DNA of 64,000 nucleotides from Fibrobacter sp. UWB2 (lineage in GTDB: Bacteria; Fibrobacterota; Fibrobacteria; Fibrobacterales; Fibrobacteraceae), in NCBI RefSeq assembly GCF_002210425.1, contig NZ_MWQK01000003.1, forward strand, positions 248,001 to 312,000. The letters run 5' to 3'. The notes beneath the pieces are model-generated. The model was given only the letters and a program-made list of their open reading frames with translations. It searched no databases and was not told the DNA's origin. Shown piece after piece: positions 55,312-63,210 of the stretch (within the stretch, counting starts at the first letter, position 1; each line of letters begins with the position of its first letter). The position numbers were made by a program, and so were the translations under genes.

Positions 55312-58300
55312 TAGAACTCACTCTGCTTGCTGATGAGTTCATAGACGCGGTCAACTTCTGCATCATCGTCCAAGACCTCGGAAAGAGCGCGCTTAATCTT
55401 GTTGATTTTCACCGGGCTGTTGCGGAAATCGGCCTGCATGCTACTCATGACGGCGTTGTAAATTGCATTCGTCAATTTCTCATCATTTCCACAGTTATCG
55501 TAAATTGCACGCTTTGCGGCACTTCCCTTGACGGAGACCGGATAATCTTCGCTTGCAGCCGAGGAATTCACCTTCTTGGCAAGCTCAATATAGCGTTCCA
55601 GCAACTTCTTGTATTCAATCAAGCCGTTCTTGCGCTCTTCTATCAACTGGTCAAGAATCTCTGACATTTTGTTGTAGTACGCAGGGTTGACATTTATCTG
55701 GTCAACGATTTTACGGCGGATGTTATTTTCGATTTTTTCGGCAGCGCTTTCGCGAACCTTCTTCTTGCCAGCAGTCAAATCAAACTTGCAAAGTTCAATA
55801 ATATCCAGCAAGGTCGTGTCGTCAAATTCAATAATCTTTGTCGAATCGCCAGCGGCAATGTAATTGTCAATAAGGTGGCGCATGTCGGGTTCACAAGCTT
55901 TCAAATCAACAAAGTCGCCACTCGCCTGCATAATCACCTGACGCAAATTCACGTAATCATTGGTACGCTTTTCTTTTTCGTTCCATTCGGCTTCGGTATA
56001 GGGCAACGACAAAATCTGCGATTTCAACTCGGCAAACGCGCGCGCCAAACTACTCGCCAACGAATAGAATCGTTCACGCAGGCGGGCAAGTGCCTCAAAT
56101 TCTTCCGGATTGTTCAACCAACTGATATTTTCGCCACAGAAAAAGTGAATGTAGTCCGACTGATCCTTAGGTAGCTTCACGTCTTCACAAAGCGTCTCAA
56201 TTTCTTCAAGAATCTTGTTGAAATATCTCTCGGCTTCAGTCGCACGGTCCTTAATCAAACCATCGACGTCGCTGTCGTCGTAGCCTTCGAATGCACCCGA
56301 TGTGTATTTGTTCATACTGTCGGTCACATCGTCGAAAAGTTCCTTGTAGTCGATAATGATACCGAAGGGCTTCGTTTCGTCATCCAAACGGTTCACGCGA
56401 CAAATCGCCTGGAACAAGCCGTGGTCCTGCATCTTTTTGTCGATATACAGATATGTGCAATGAGGAGCATCAAAACCAGTCAATAGCTTATCGACTACAA
56501 TGAGCAGTTTCATGTTAGCCGGTTCTTCAACGAACTTGCGTTTGGCTTCTTTTTCAAAAGCTTCCACCTTCTTGTCGATGCGGGATGTATCGTCGCCTTC
56601 TTCGACTCCGACCATCTTCAGGTAAATCTGGTATTTCCTGAAAGTTTCCGTATCCTCATCGAGGCTAACCGTATCGGTACGCAAGTCGCCCGGATTCGGC
56701 GTGTAAGAAGAAATGATAGCGCATTTCTTAAAACCCAATGCCTGAAAAATTTCGTAGAAGCGGCAAGCCGTAAAAATGGAATCCGCAACAAGGATGGCGT
56801 TCCCGCGTCCTTCGGCCAAACGGGCATCCTTCGCAAAATCAAGGATGATGTCGTTTGCTATCGCTTTCAGGCGGTCGTAAGACGAATAAACCGTGCGCAT
56901 ATTCGCCCAACGGGCTTTCAGTTTTGCCTTCGCGACAGGCGTCATGCCACGCGTTTTCAAATCAAACCATTCATCAATCTTTTCACGAGAGCGGAGATCT
57001 TGCGGAACATCGCGACCTTCGTAACGCAAGTCGAGAATCACGTGGTCGCGCACACCTTCGTCGAATTTATACGTGTGGATGTAACTTCCGAAAACTTCCA
57101 GACTCGTCTTCTTGTCTTTCTTCAAAAGCGGCGTGCCGGTAAAGCCCACGAAAATCGCCTTAGGCATCAAAGCCGTCATCGCCTTGTGCAACTTGCCCGA
57201 TTGTGTGCGGTGGCACTCATCCACGAATACAACGAAATCGCCTTTCACGCTAAAGTTCGGTGGCAGCGAATCCTTGATTTCCTTCAAGAACTTTTCGTAA
57301 TCGCCGTCAGTAACTTCACCGCCACGGCGACCAAACTTGTGAACCAGCGAACAAATGATAGAACCTTCGGTAGAATTCAAGCGGTTCAGCAAATCACGAC
57401 CGCTCTTGGTGCGAATAATCTTTTCTTCCACACCCTTGAACAACTGCTCTATTTGGTCGTCAAGTTCATCGCGGTCAGTGACAATCAAAATTCTGCGACT
57501 CGGATTGTTCAGCAGCAGGCGCTTGGCAAGCCAGACCATCGTGAGCGATTTGCCCGAACCCTGCGTGTGCCATACAATACCGCCCTTCTTTTGCGTGGTA
57601 ATCCTGTTGTACGTGCGGTGAATTGCGTAATACTGATTGTAGCGGCAGACCTTCTTTACACCATTATCAAAAATGATAAAGTTATGAATCAAGTCTAGGA
57701 AGCGGACCTTGTTGAACAGCGAATAAAGACTCTCGAAGAGAACGCCGTCAAACGACGAACTCTTATCATCGATAATCAAATCGTTGTCGTCAAGTTCTTG
57801 CAAGCGTTCGCGGAACGCCTCTTGCTTCCAGGTCAAATACTTCTTCTCTGGCGTGGCGATTGTCCCGTAGCGGACACCCTCGCTTTCGTTTGCCGCCAGG
57901 CAATACTGAATCGTGGTAAAGAACGACTCGATGAATTCCTGCTTCTGGTTCGTCAGGTTCTGGCGAATACCATCGGCAACAGAAACGGAACTCTTCTTGA
58001 GTTCAATCACCGCAACCGCAATGCCGTTTATATAAACGACAAGATCCGGGCGCTTGGAACCGAAAGAACTGCTAACGGTCACCTCTTCGGCAATGGCAAA
58101 ATGGTTGTTGGCCGGATTTTCAAAATCAATGTAATAGACGCTGATATTTTCACCATCCGCATCAGAAACAGGGTGCGAATACTTCAGCAAACTGTAAACC
58201 GTCTTGTTCGCAGAATATAAACCCTGCTGCAGGTCGCCCGCCGCATGTTGCAAATTGGCGATGGCCTTGCGTGCGACCGTTTCCGAATAGTGCTGCTGGC

Positions 58301-58454
58301 CCACCAAGAATGCAAACAGATCGTCATCGCGAATATTCTTGTTCGCAACTTCGCACAAATTGCCCAGGTAATCGTAATGCAATTCGTCCTTGAAGAACTT
58401 GATTACCTTCGCCTGCGTCTTGCGTTCGGGAATGTTGATATTCGGTTCGGCCAT
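55311..58454 (-). CDS. hsdR: Type I restriction enzyme R subunit
   Basis: 1047 residues. An N-terminal nuclease domain has RPD137 and E151-L-K153. A SF2 helicase motor follows, with TQGSGKSLTMVW (~residue 300), a DECHR box, and a later VDKLLTGFDAP element. A helical C-terminus binds the methylase core. HsdR translocates DNA from unmodified sites and cuts it at a distance. The cognate specificity gene is at the other end of the locus (63211 onwards); hsdM is not in the window. The reading frame is intact. Confidence 0.95.
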   Translation of the reverse strand: MAEPNINIPERKTQAKVIKFFKDELHYDYLGNLCEVANKNIRDDDLFAFLVGQQHYSETVARKAIANLQHAAGDLQQGLYSANKTVYSLLKYSHPVSDADGENISVYYIDFENPANNHFAIAEEVTVSSSFGSKRPDLVVYINGIAVAVIELKKSSVSVADGIRQNLTNQKQEFIESFFTTIQYCLAANESEGVRYGTIATPEKKYLTWKQEAFRERLQELDDNDLIIDDKSSSFDGVLFESLYSLFNKVRFLDLIHNFIIFDNGVKKVCRYNQYYAIHRTYNRITTQKKGGIVWHTQGSGKSLTMVWLAKRLLLNNPSRRILIVTDRDELDDQIEQLFKGVEEKIIRTKSGRDLLNRLNSTEGSIICSLVHKFGRRGGEVTDGDYEKFLKEIKDSLPPNFSVKGDFVVFVDECHRTQSGKLHKAMTALMPKAIFVGFTGTPLLKKDKKTSLEVFGSYIHTYKFDEGVRDHVILDLRYEGRDVPQDLRSREKIDEWFDLKTRGMTPVAKAKLKARWANMRTVYSSYDRLKAIANDIILDFAKDARLAEGRGNAILVADSIFTACRFYEIFQALGFKKCAIISSYTPNPGDLRTDTVSLDEDTETFRKYQIYLKMVGVEEGDDTSRIDKKVEAFEKEAKRKFVEEPANMKLLIVVDKLLTGFDAPHCTYLYIDKKMQDHGLFQAICRVNRLDDETKPFGIIIDYKELFDDVTDSMNKYTSGAFEGYDDSDVDGLIKDRATEAERYFNKILEEIETLCEDVKLPKDQSDYIHFFCGENISWLNNPEEFEALARLRERFYSLASSLARAFAELKSQILSLPYTEAEWNEKEKRTNDYVNLRQVIMQASGDFVDLKACEPDMRHLIDNYIAAGDSTKIIEFDDTTLLDIIELCKFDLTAGKKKVRESAAEKIENNIRRKIVDQINVNPAYYNKMSEILDQLIEERKNGLIEYKKLLERYIELAKKVNSSAASEDYPVSVKGSAAKRAIYDNCGNDEKLTNAIYNAVMSSMQADFRNSPVKINKIKRALSEVLDDDAEVDRVYELISKQSEF

Positions 58455-58474
58455 TGTCTAATTCCAATTTTACC

Positions 58475-58502
58475 AAAATATATATTTTCGACTACTTGGC
58501 AA
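58475..58502 (-). promoter_or_regulatory. Possible promoter of hsdR
   Basis: On the minus strand TTGCCA (58497-58502), 16 nt, then TATTTT (58475-58480), about 20 nt before the hsdR start. It is divergent from the abiE promoter. Confidence 0.35.
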
Positions 58503-58594
58503 TGCACATTCAACAAAAGGCGACGACAGAATTGCCCGAATTTCACCAAAAACGCTCATTTTGGCCTAAAAGTGTCCGAAAGTATTAAATTTTC

Positions 58595-58620
58595 TACGGC
58601 ATATTTGCAAAATTGCCGTA
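58595..58620 (+). promoter_or_regulatory. Inverted-repeat operator over the abiE promoter
   Basis: TACGGCA (58595-58601) and TGCCGTA (58614-58620) are perfect inverted repeats 12 nt apart, overlapping the -35 box. AbiEi antitoxins are known to bind inverted repeats and repress their own operon. Confidence 0.6.
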
Positions 58621-58633
58621 AATTTATTATATT
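58605..58633 (+). promoter_or_regulatory. Promoter of the abiE pair
   Basis: TTGCAA (58605-58610), a 17-nt spacer, then TATATT (58628-58633). The expected transcription start falls at or next to the first ATG (58640), so the message may be leaderless. Confidence 0.55.
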
Positions 58634-58639
58634 AGGGAT

Positions 58640-59218
58640 ATGCCCAAATACGACGGAAAAGAAATTGGCAATACCGAAGGCTTCATGGTTCGCGAAAACA
58701 TGAGCGCCTACCAGTATCACCAAGCCTTGCAAAAAGTCCAGTCCGGCGAACTGCTCCGCCTTCGCCCCGGAGTGTTTGCGGAGCCCGCCACGCTGGCAGA
58801 TACCATGCTCGACATAGATGTTCTTGTGCCCGGCGGCGTGCTGTGCATGTATTCCGCATGGGAGCATTACGAGCTGACAACGCAAATTCCCTCCGCATTT
58901 TGCATCGCCATCCCGCGCAAACGCAAACTCGTTTTGCCCGAATTCCCTCCCGTGACGCTTTACTACTGGTCAGATCATCTGCTGGAGTTTGGAACTACGA
59001 CAGCGGAGGTTCATGGTCACAAGGTGCGCGTTACCGACCTGGAACGCTCCGTCTGCGACGCCATCAAATACCGCAACAAAATCGGCTTGGATGTATGCGC
59101 CGAAATCCTGAAAGCATACCTGCATCGCACCGACAGGAACATCGCGAAACTCATAGAATATGCAAAAAAACTTAGAGTCGCCGCCACCCTGAAAACATAT
59201 TTGGAAATTGGGATTTAA
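58640..59218 (+). CDS. abiEi: AbiEi-type antitoxin
   Basis: 192 residues from ATG 58640, or 177 from ATG 58685, which has AAGG at better spacing. The N-terminal winged-helix region contains LLRLRPGVFAEP. The C-terminal domain has the conserved VTDLERSVCDAIKYRNKIGLDVCAEILKAYL segment. In type IV AbiE systems the antitoxin represses the operon and counteracts the AbiEii nucleotidyltransferase; the pair gives abortive infection against phage. The toxin gene follows with a 1-nt gap. Confidence 0.8.
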   Translation: MPKYDGKEIGNTEGFMVRENMSAYQYHQALQKVQSGELLRLRPGVFAEPATLADTMLDIDVLVPGGVLCMYSAWEHYELTTQIPSAFCIAIPRKRKLVLPEFPPVTLYYWSDHLLEFGTTTAEVHGHKVRVTDLERSVCDAIKYRNKIGLDVCAEILKAYLHRTDRNIAKLIEYAKKLRVAATLKTYLEIGI

Positions 59219-59219
59219 G

Positions 59220-60080
59220 ATGGTTCAGGATATTGCAAAATCAGTGCGGAATCGCCTGTTAGAGCAGACAAGAAAAACGCACGGGAACTACCAGCAGGTT
59301 CTCATACGCTTCTTTCATGAACGCTTGATGTATCGGCTTGCTAAAAGCAAGCACAGGTCTTCGTTTTATTTGAAGGGCGGTTCATTACTGTTCGCTTTGA
59401 ATCCTATAATTGCACGCCCGACTTTGGATGTGGACTTGCTTGGCATAAATTTCCCTTCAAAGCCAGAACTGCTCCGCTCCATGTTTGCAGATATATGTTC
59501 GCAAACGTGTCCTGAAGATGGCATTACTTTCGACATCGATTCCATTCAAGTTGAAGACATCATGAACGACAAGGAATATCTCGGACTTCATGTGAAAATA
59601 CAAGCAAATCTGGATTCAATTCGCCAGTGGGTTGCCATCGACGTTGGTTTCGGAGATTCGGTTGTTGGCGTAAAAGAAATGGCATACCCCACACTTCTCG
59701 ACAATTTGCCTAAAGCGAATATTTTCGTCTATTCAATTGAATCAATTGTTGCGGAAAAATTTCACGCCATGATTGCCCGCGACGAAAGCAATAGCCGGAT
59801 GAAGGATTTCTTTGATGTCTATCAGATTTTGACAAATCACAAGATTGACAATCAGGTTCTTGAATCTGCCATCAAGGCGACTTTCCGCGCAAGGAAAACG
59901 AATTACACTCCCAATGCAAACCTTTTTTCTGCCAAATTCGCCCATGACGAATCAAGACTTGCACTCTGGAAAAACTTCTTGCACAAAATCAAATACACAA
60001 ATCCATTGAATTTTGAAGACGTAATGAATTTGATTCGTGATAGGCTAGGAATGTACTGGACAAAAGAGATGCTGGAGTAA
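59220..60080 (+). CDS. abiEii: AbiEii-type nucleotidyltransferase toxin
   Basis: 286 residues from ATG 59220, one base after the antitoxin stop codon; a TTG at 59208 is less likely. The nucleotidyltransferase motifs are LKGGSLL (51-57), RPTLDVDLLG (D70, D72), and EKFHAMIARDESNSRMKDFFDVY. AbiEii toxins modify target RNA or tRNA using a nucleotide triphosphate, stopping growth. The active-site residues are present, so the toxin seems functional. The next gene converges on it. Confidence 0.85.
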   Translation: MVQDIAKSVRNRLLEQTRKTHGNYQQVLIRFFHERLMYRLAKSKHRSSFYLKGGSLLFALNPIIARPTLDVDLLGINFPSKPELLRSMFADICSQTCPEDGITFDIDSIQVEDIMNDKEYLGLHVKIQANLDSIRQWVAIDVGFGDSVVGVKEMAYPTLLDNLPKANIFVYSIESIVAEKFHAMIARDESNSRMKDFFDVYQILTNHKIDNQVLESAIKATFRARKTNYTPNANLFSAKFAHDESRLALWKNFLHKIKYTNPLNFEDVMNLIRDRLGMYWTKEMLE

Positions 60081-60171
60081 ACATGATCATAGAATTCCCA
60101 AACTTAAGCAGCCGCTTACGACGCAGGTAAAAAGAAATAGCACGATTAAGCGGCAAAGCCAAATAAAGTAA

Positions 60172-60206
60172 AAGCGCATCATTCCTTTCTAGGGAATGAC
60201 GCGCTT
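60172..60206. terminator. Large hairpin between convergent abiEii and recQ-like genes
   Basis: AAGCGC-A-TCATTCC and GGAATGA-C-GCGCTT pair over 13 bp with one mismatch around a ~6-nt loop. It has no long T-run, so it may be a terminator or another member of the TCATTCC-type repeats. Confidence 0.5.
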
Positions 60207-60282
60207 AAGTGTTATGTACCTAATATCCCTAAAATTGGCAAGGGGAGTAAGGTAATTTTACGGTTTGCCAGTTTTTTGCACT

Positions 60283-62265
60283 CTATATCATTTTCTTAAT
60301 TTTCTCAATTAATTCAGCGGCAACGATTGACAACGATCCGCCATCATATGTTTTTTCAAGAATGATGTTCGGGGATAATTCATCATAAATTTTGGTTTTC
60401 TTATCCCAATTTTCGTCATATTCTTCAACGCCCAACATACCAACATGTTCCCAGCACAAAATTTTATCATGTGCACACCTAATGGTAAAGTCAGGAATAA
60501 TGGCTTGCTTGCCAGAATAGTGTAATTCCTCTTCGTAATTAAAATGAATACCTGCATCATACAACATATTTGCAATCAAGACTTCCGACATGCTGCGAAC
60601 CGGAATCCCATTTTTTGTTGTATATACCAAAGGCAAATCAAACTTATTCATTCCCAAATATTTGCCAATTTCCTGATGTATTTGGTTAGATTTTGAGCAT
60701 TTTTCTAAGATCAATAATAGCAGGTCTAACAAGCCGTTTCTATAATTGATTTTTTTCTCTATTGATTCTGCGATTATATCCAAATCCGATTGTTCAATGG
60801 TATCCTTATTTTTTTTGACAATGATACATTTATCAATGGTATTGCCTATACTTGCTTGTCCATTTACAATGCTTGAATACACTAATTCAGTGAGTTTTTT
60901 GGGGGTTAGATCCTTATTTTTAAAAAGTGTAAAAACAAAATTTTGCGTACTAGTACTCTTGTATATAGCCATTAATTCAGGATTACTTATTTGTTTTAAT
61001 CCGCTGAACGAAGAAAAACCTTTGCATACATATTCAATTAAACCAGCTTCAATAAAATACGGGAAACAACTTGTTAAAAGTTCATCATCTTGGAAATTTA
61101 AAGGAACGTAATCTCCATTTGTATCCGATATCGTCTTGTAGCATTTTGTCAACTCATCCGGTGTTGGGTACGAGTTCTTGATGAAAAAATTTCTTCTGAT
61201 ATCAATATTTTTTGCCGAATAAAGCAAATAGGCATTTGCATCTTTGCCATCTCTCGCAGAACGACCAACTTCCTGATAGTACTGCTCTAGAGATTCCGGT
61301 ATCATGAAGTGGATAACTACCCTTATATCAGGGATATCTATTCCCATTCCAAACGCATTTGTCGCAAACACAACATCAATATCATTATTTTTGAATTTTT
61401 CAACAATATCCATTCTTGTTTGTGCATCCATATCACCATGGAATGCAGTAGCCTTAAATCCATGAGCAATGGCGTCCTCTGAAAGTTCCACAACGCCTCT
61501 CTTGAAGTATTTTCGATACACATATACAAGTGTTTTTTCTCCCTTATGCCTAGACAATAATCTCCATAGTTTTTCGGTCTTTGTATTTTCATCGGAGATT
61601 TTTTCCTTGACTAAGTGGATGTTTGGCCTAAAGAGAATTCTATCCTTACAAATATTGTTTTTGGAAACTTTAAAGGAATCACAAATATCTTTTATTTCAT
61701 ATGCATTTAAAGTAGCCGTCATGGCTAATATTTTAGGCCATTTCTCTCCAAAAACATCATTAAGGAAATTTGGGATTCGCTTGTAGAATGGTCTAAAGTT
61801 ATCTCCCCATTGGCTCACGCAATGAACTTCATCTATCACAACTAAATGAATATCGTCCTTTCGTTGCTTTATGCAATATTCAAGCAAACCATCGCATGCC
61901 AACTTTTCGGGACTTGCGAATATGAATCTAGGATTAATTTTTTTGTGTGCGAAGTCTAGCATTAACTGCATTTGATTTTTCACACCGCTATGCAATGCCA
62001 AAACTTCAACACCTTCTTTCTCCAACTTACTTTTTTGTTCTTCAATTAGAGCAATCAACGGGAAAATTACTATTGCACAGCCTCCCAATTCCATTGCAGA
62101 TTCCCAATAAACAGAGGATTTTCCGCCTCCTGTGGGCATTATGCAAAGTGTGCTCGTGCCCTCCACTACTTTTTTTATACACTTTTTTTGAATATCTGAG
62201 AGGGAATATTTTTGATTAGGAAAATTCCTTGAAAAGTTTTCCTGAATTTGTTCATAAGAAATCAT
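60283..62265 (-). CDS. RecQ-family helicase fused to PD-(D/E)XK-like nuclease
   Basis: 660 residues. Residues ~20-345 are a RecQ-type helicase core: MPTGGGKSS, DEVHCVSQWGDNFRP, TATLNAYE, ATNAFGMGIDIPDIR and QEVGRSARDG. No four-cysteine zinc site, RQC or HRDC domain follows. Instead residues ~555-640 carry a nuclease-like domain: E561 in RSMSEVLIAN, D592 in IPDFTI, E606 in CWEHVGML, and WDKK after it, the pattern of some Vsr/PD-(D/E)XK-like modules. GAGG precedes ATG; the start overlaps the upstream gene by 4 nt (ATGA). AT-rich. The context suggests a phage-defence effector. Confidence 0.82.
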   Translation of the reverse strand: MISYEQIQENFSRNFPNQKYSLSDIQKKCIKKVVEGTSTLCIMPTGGGKSSVYWESAMELGGCAIVIFPLIALIEEQKSKLEKEGVEVLALHSGVKNQMQLMLDFAHKKINPRFIFASPEKLACDGLLEYCIKQRKDDIHLVVIDEVHCVSQWGDNFRPFYKRIPNFLNDVFGEKWPKILAMTATLNAYEIKDICDSFKVSKNNICKDRILFRPNIHLVKEKISDENTKTEKLWRLLSRHKGEKTLVYVYRKYFKRGVVELSEDAIAHGFKATAFHGDMDAQTRMDIVEKFKNNDIDVVFATNAFGMGIDIPDIRVVIHFMIPESLEQYYQEVGRSARDGKDANAYLLYSAKNIDIRRNFFIKNSYPTPDELTKCYKTISDTNGDYVPLNFQDDELLTSCFPYFIEAGLIEYVCKGFSSFSGLKQISNPELMAIYKSTSTQNFVFTLFKNKDLTPKKLTELVYSSIVNGQASIGNTIDKCIIVKKNKDTIEQSDLDIIAESIEKKINYRNGLLDLLLLILEKCSKSNQIHQEIGKYLGMNKFDLPLVYTTKNGIPVRSMSEVLIANMLYDAGIHFNYEEELHYSGKQAIIPDFTIRCAHDKILCWEHVGMLGVEEYDENWDKKTKIYDELSPNIILEKTYDGGSLSIVAAELIEKIKKMI

Positions 62266-63197
62266 ACATAATCCTCGCTCAATCTTGATTGCAACGTCGT
62301 AATATCATATTCATTCCTTTTTGCAATATATTCAAAGAAAGAATCTACATAGGCATACCTGTATTTTTGATCTAGTTCTATTCCCAACGCATTGAAATTT
62401 TCCTTTAGTATTTTGTATGTTACCAGTGCGTAATACGAGAAAAGAGAATATGGGTAAAAGTAATTTTGAGAAATCTGGTTCTCTTGAATGTTAACCATTA
62501 TAAATTCTGAATCCATTCGGCATCCAAAAGAATCTTTATCGGTCAGAAAATAAAGGGCCCAAATCGCATTACGGCTCCTACTCGGGAACCACTGCGGGTT
62601 ACGCATATAAGCGATTAGACTTTTTATTCCGCCTCCAATAACTCCGGACAATGAACAATCATCGGAATCAAGCCTGCCAAGACCAACATCTTCATAAGAA
62701 GAAATGTTCAAATACTTACTTTCATTTTCTTCGCCTTTGTAATCAAAAGCAAAATTTACGATATTATTTACTTTCTCCCAAAGTTCTTTACAGTCAGCTT
62801 CATTGAACTTTATCTTGAACTTTTTTAGCCCTTTTTGCTTTGACTGTAATGTTTGTCGTATAATAGGGCACTTGTTTTTCAATGTCGTTTTTTTGAAGGT
62901 GTTTCGATCAAAAGATTCTTCTTCCATACGTTCTTTAGTAAAAATGTCATTGTATAATGGGGCTTCAGCCTCATAGACATTCTTAGCATTTTCTACTGTA
63001 TGGGACGCAATATCTCTAAGCGAAAATTTAACAGAATCTAACTTTTCTATCATTTCCTGCAAATTGCCTTTACAATATTCTTCAAAAGACTCGTTTATTC
63101 GCTTTACCAATTTATCTTGAACATTCTTTATATGGTCTTGTTCAAAACAACAAGGCTCAACATTCCAGATTTCAGATCCATTTTCTTGTCTATGCAT
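62262..63197 (-). CDS. Unrecognised protein coupled to the RecQ-nuclease
   Basis: 311 residues, no signal peptide or membrane helix. The first ~150 residues are helical and charged, with two cysteines near the start (EPCCFEQ). The second half looks more conserved, with GGGIKSLIAYMRNPQWFPSRSRNAIWALYFLT and SEFIMVNIQ...NYFYPYSLFSYYALVTYK. No catalytic motif is recognised. GGGAG precedes ATG 63197. It lies 13 nt after hsdS and overlaps the helicase gene by 4 nt, so it is probably an obligate partner, for instance a sensor or DNA-binding subunit. Confidence 0.6.
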   Translation of the reverse strand: MHRQENGSEIWNVEPCCFEQDHIKNVQDKLVKRINESFEEYCKGNLQEMIEKLDSVKFSLRDIASHTVENAKNVYEAEAPLYNDIFTKERMEEESFDRNTFKKTTLKNKCPIIRQTLQSKQKGLKKFKIKFNEADCKELWEKVNNIVNFAFDYKGEENESKYLNISSYEDVGLGRLDSDDCSLSGVIGGGIKSLIAYMRNPQWFPSRSRNAIWALYFLTDKDSFGCRMDSEFIMVNIQENQISQNYFYPYSLFSYYALVTYKILKENFNALGIELDQKYRYAYVDSFFEYIAKRNEYDITTLQSRLSEDYV

Positions 63198-63210
63198 AAA
63201 GATATCTCCC

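Noticed and set aside
60083-60130. 15-codon ORF after abiEii
   Set aside because: Too short, no ribosome site, no recognisable motif.
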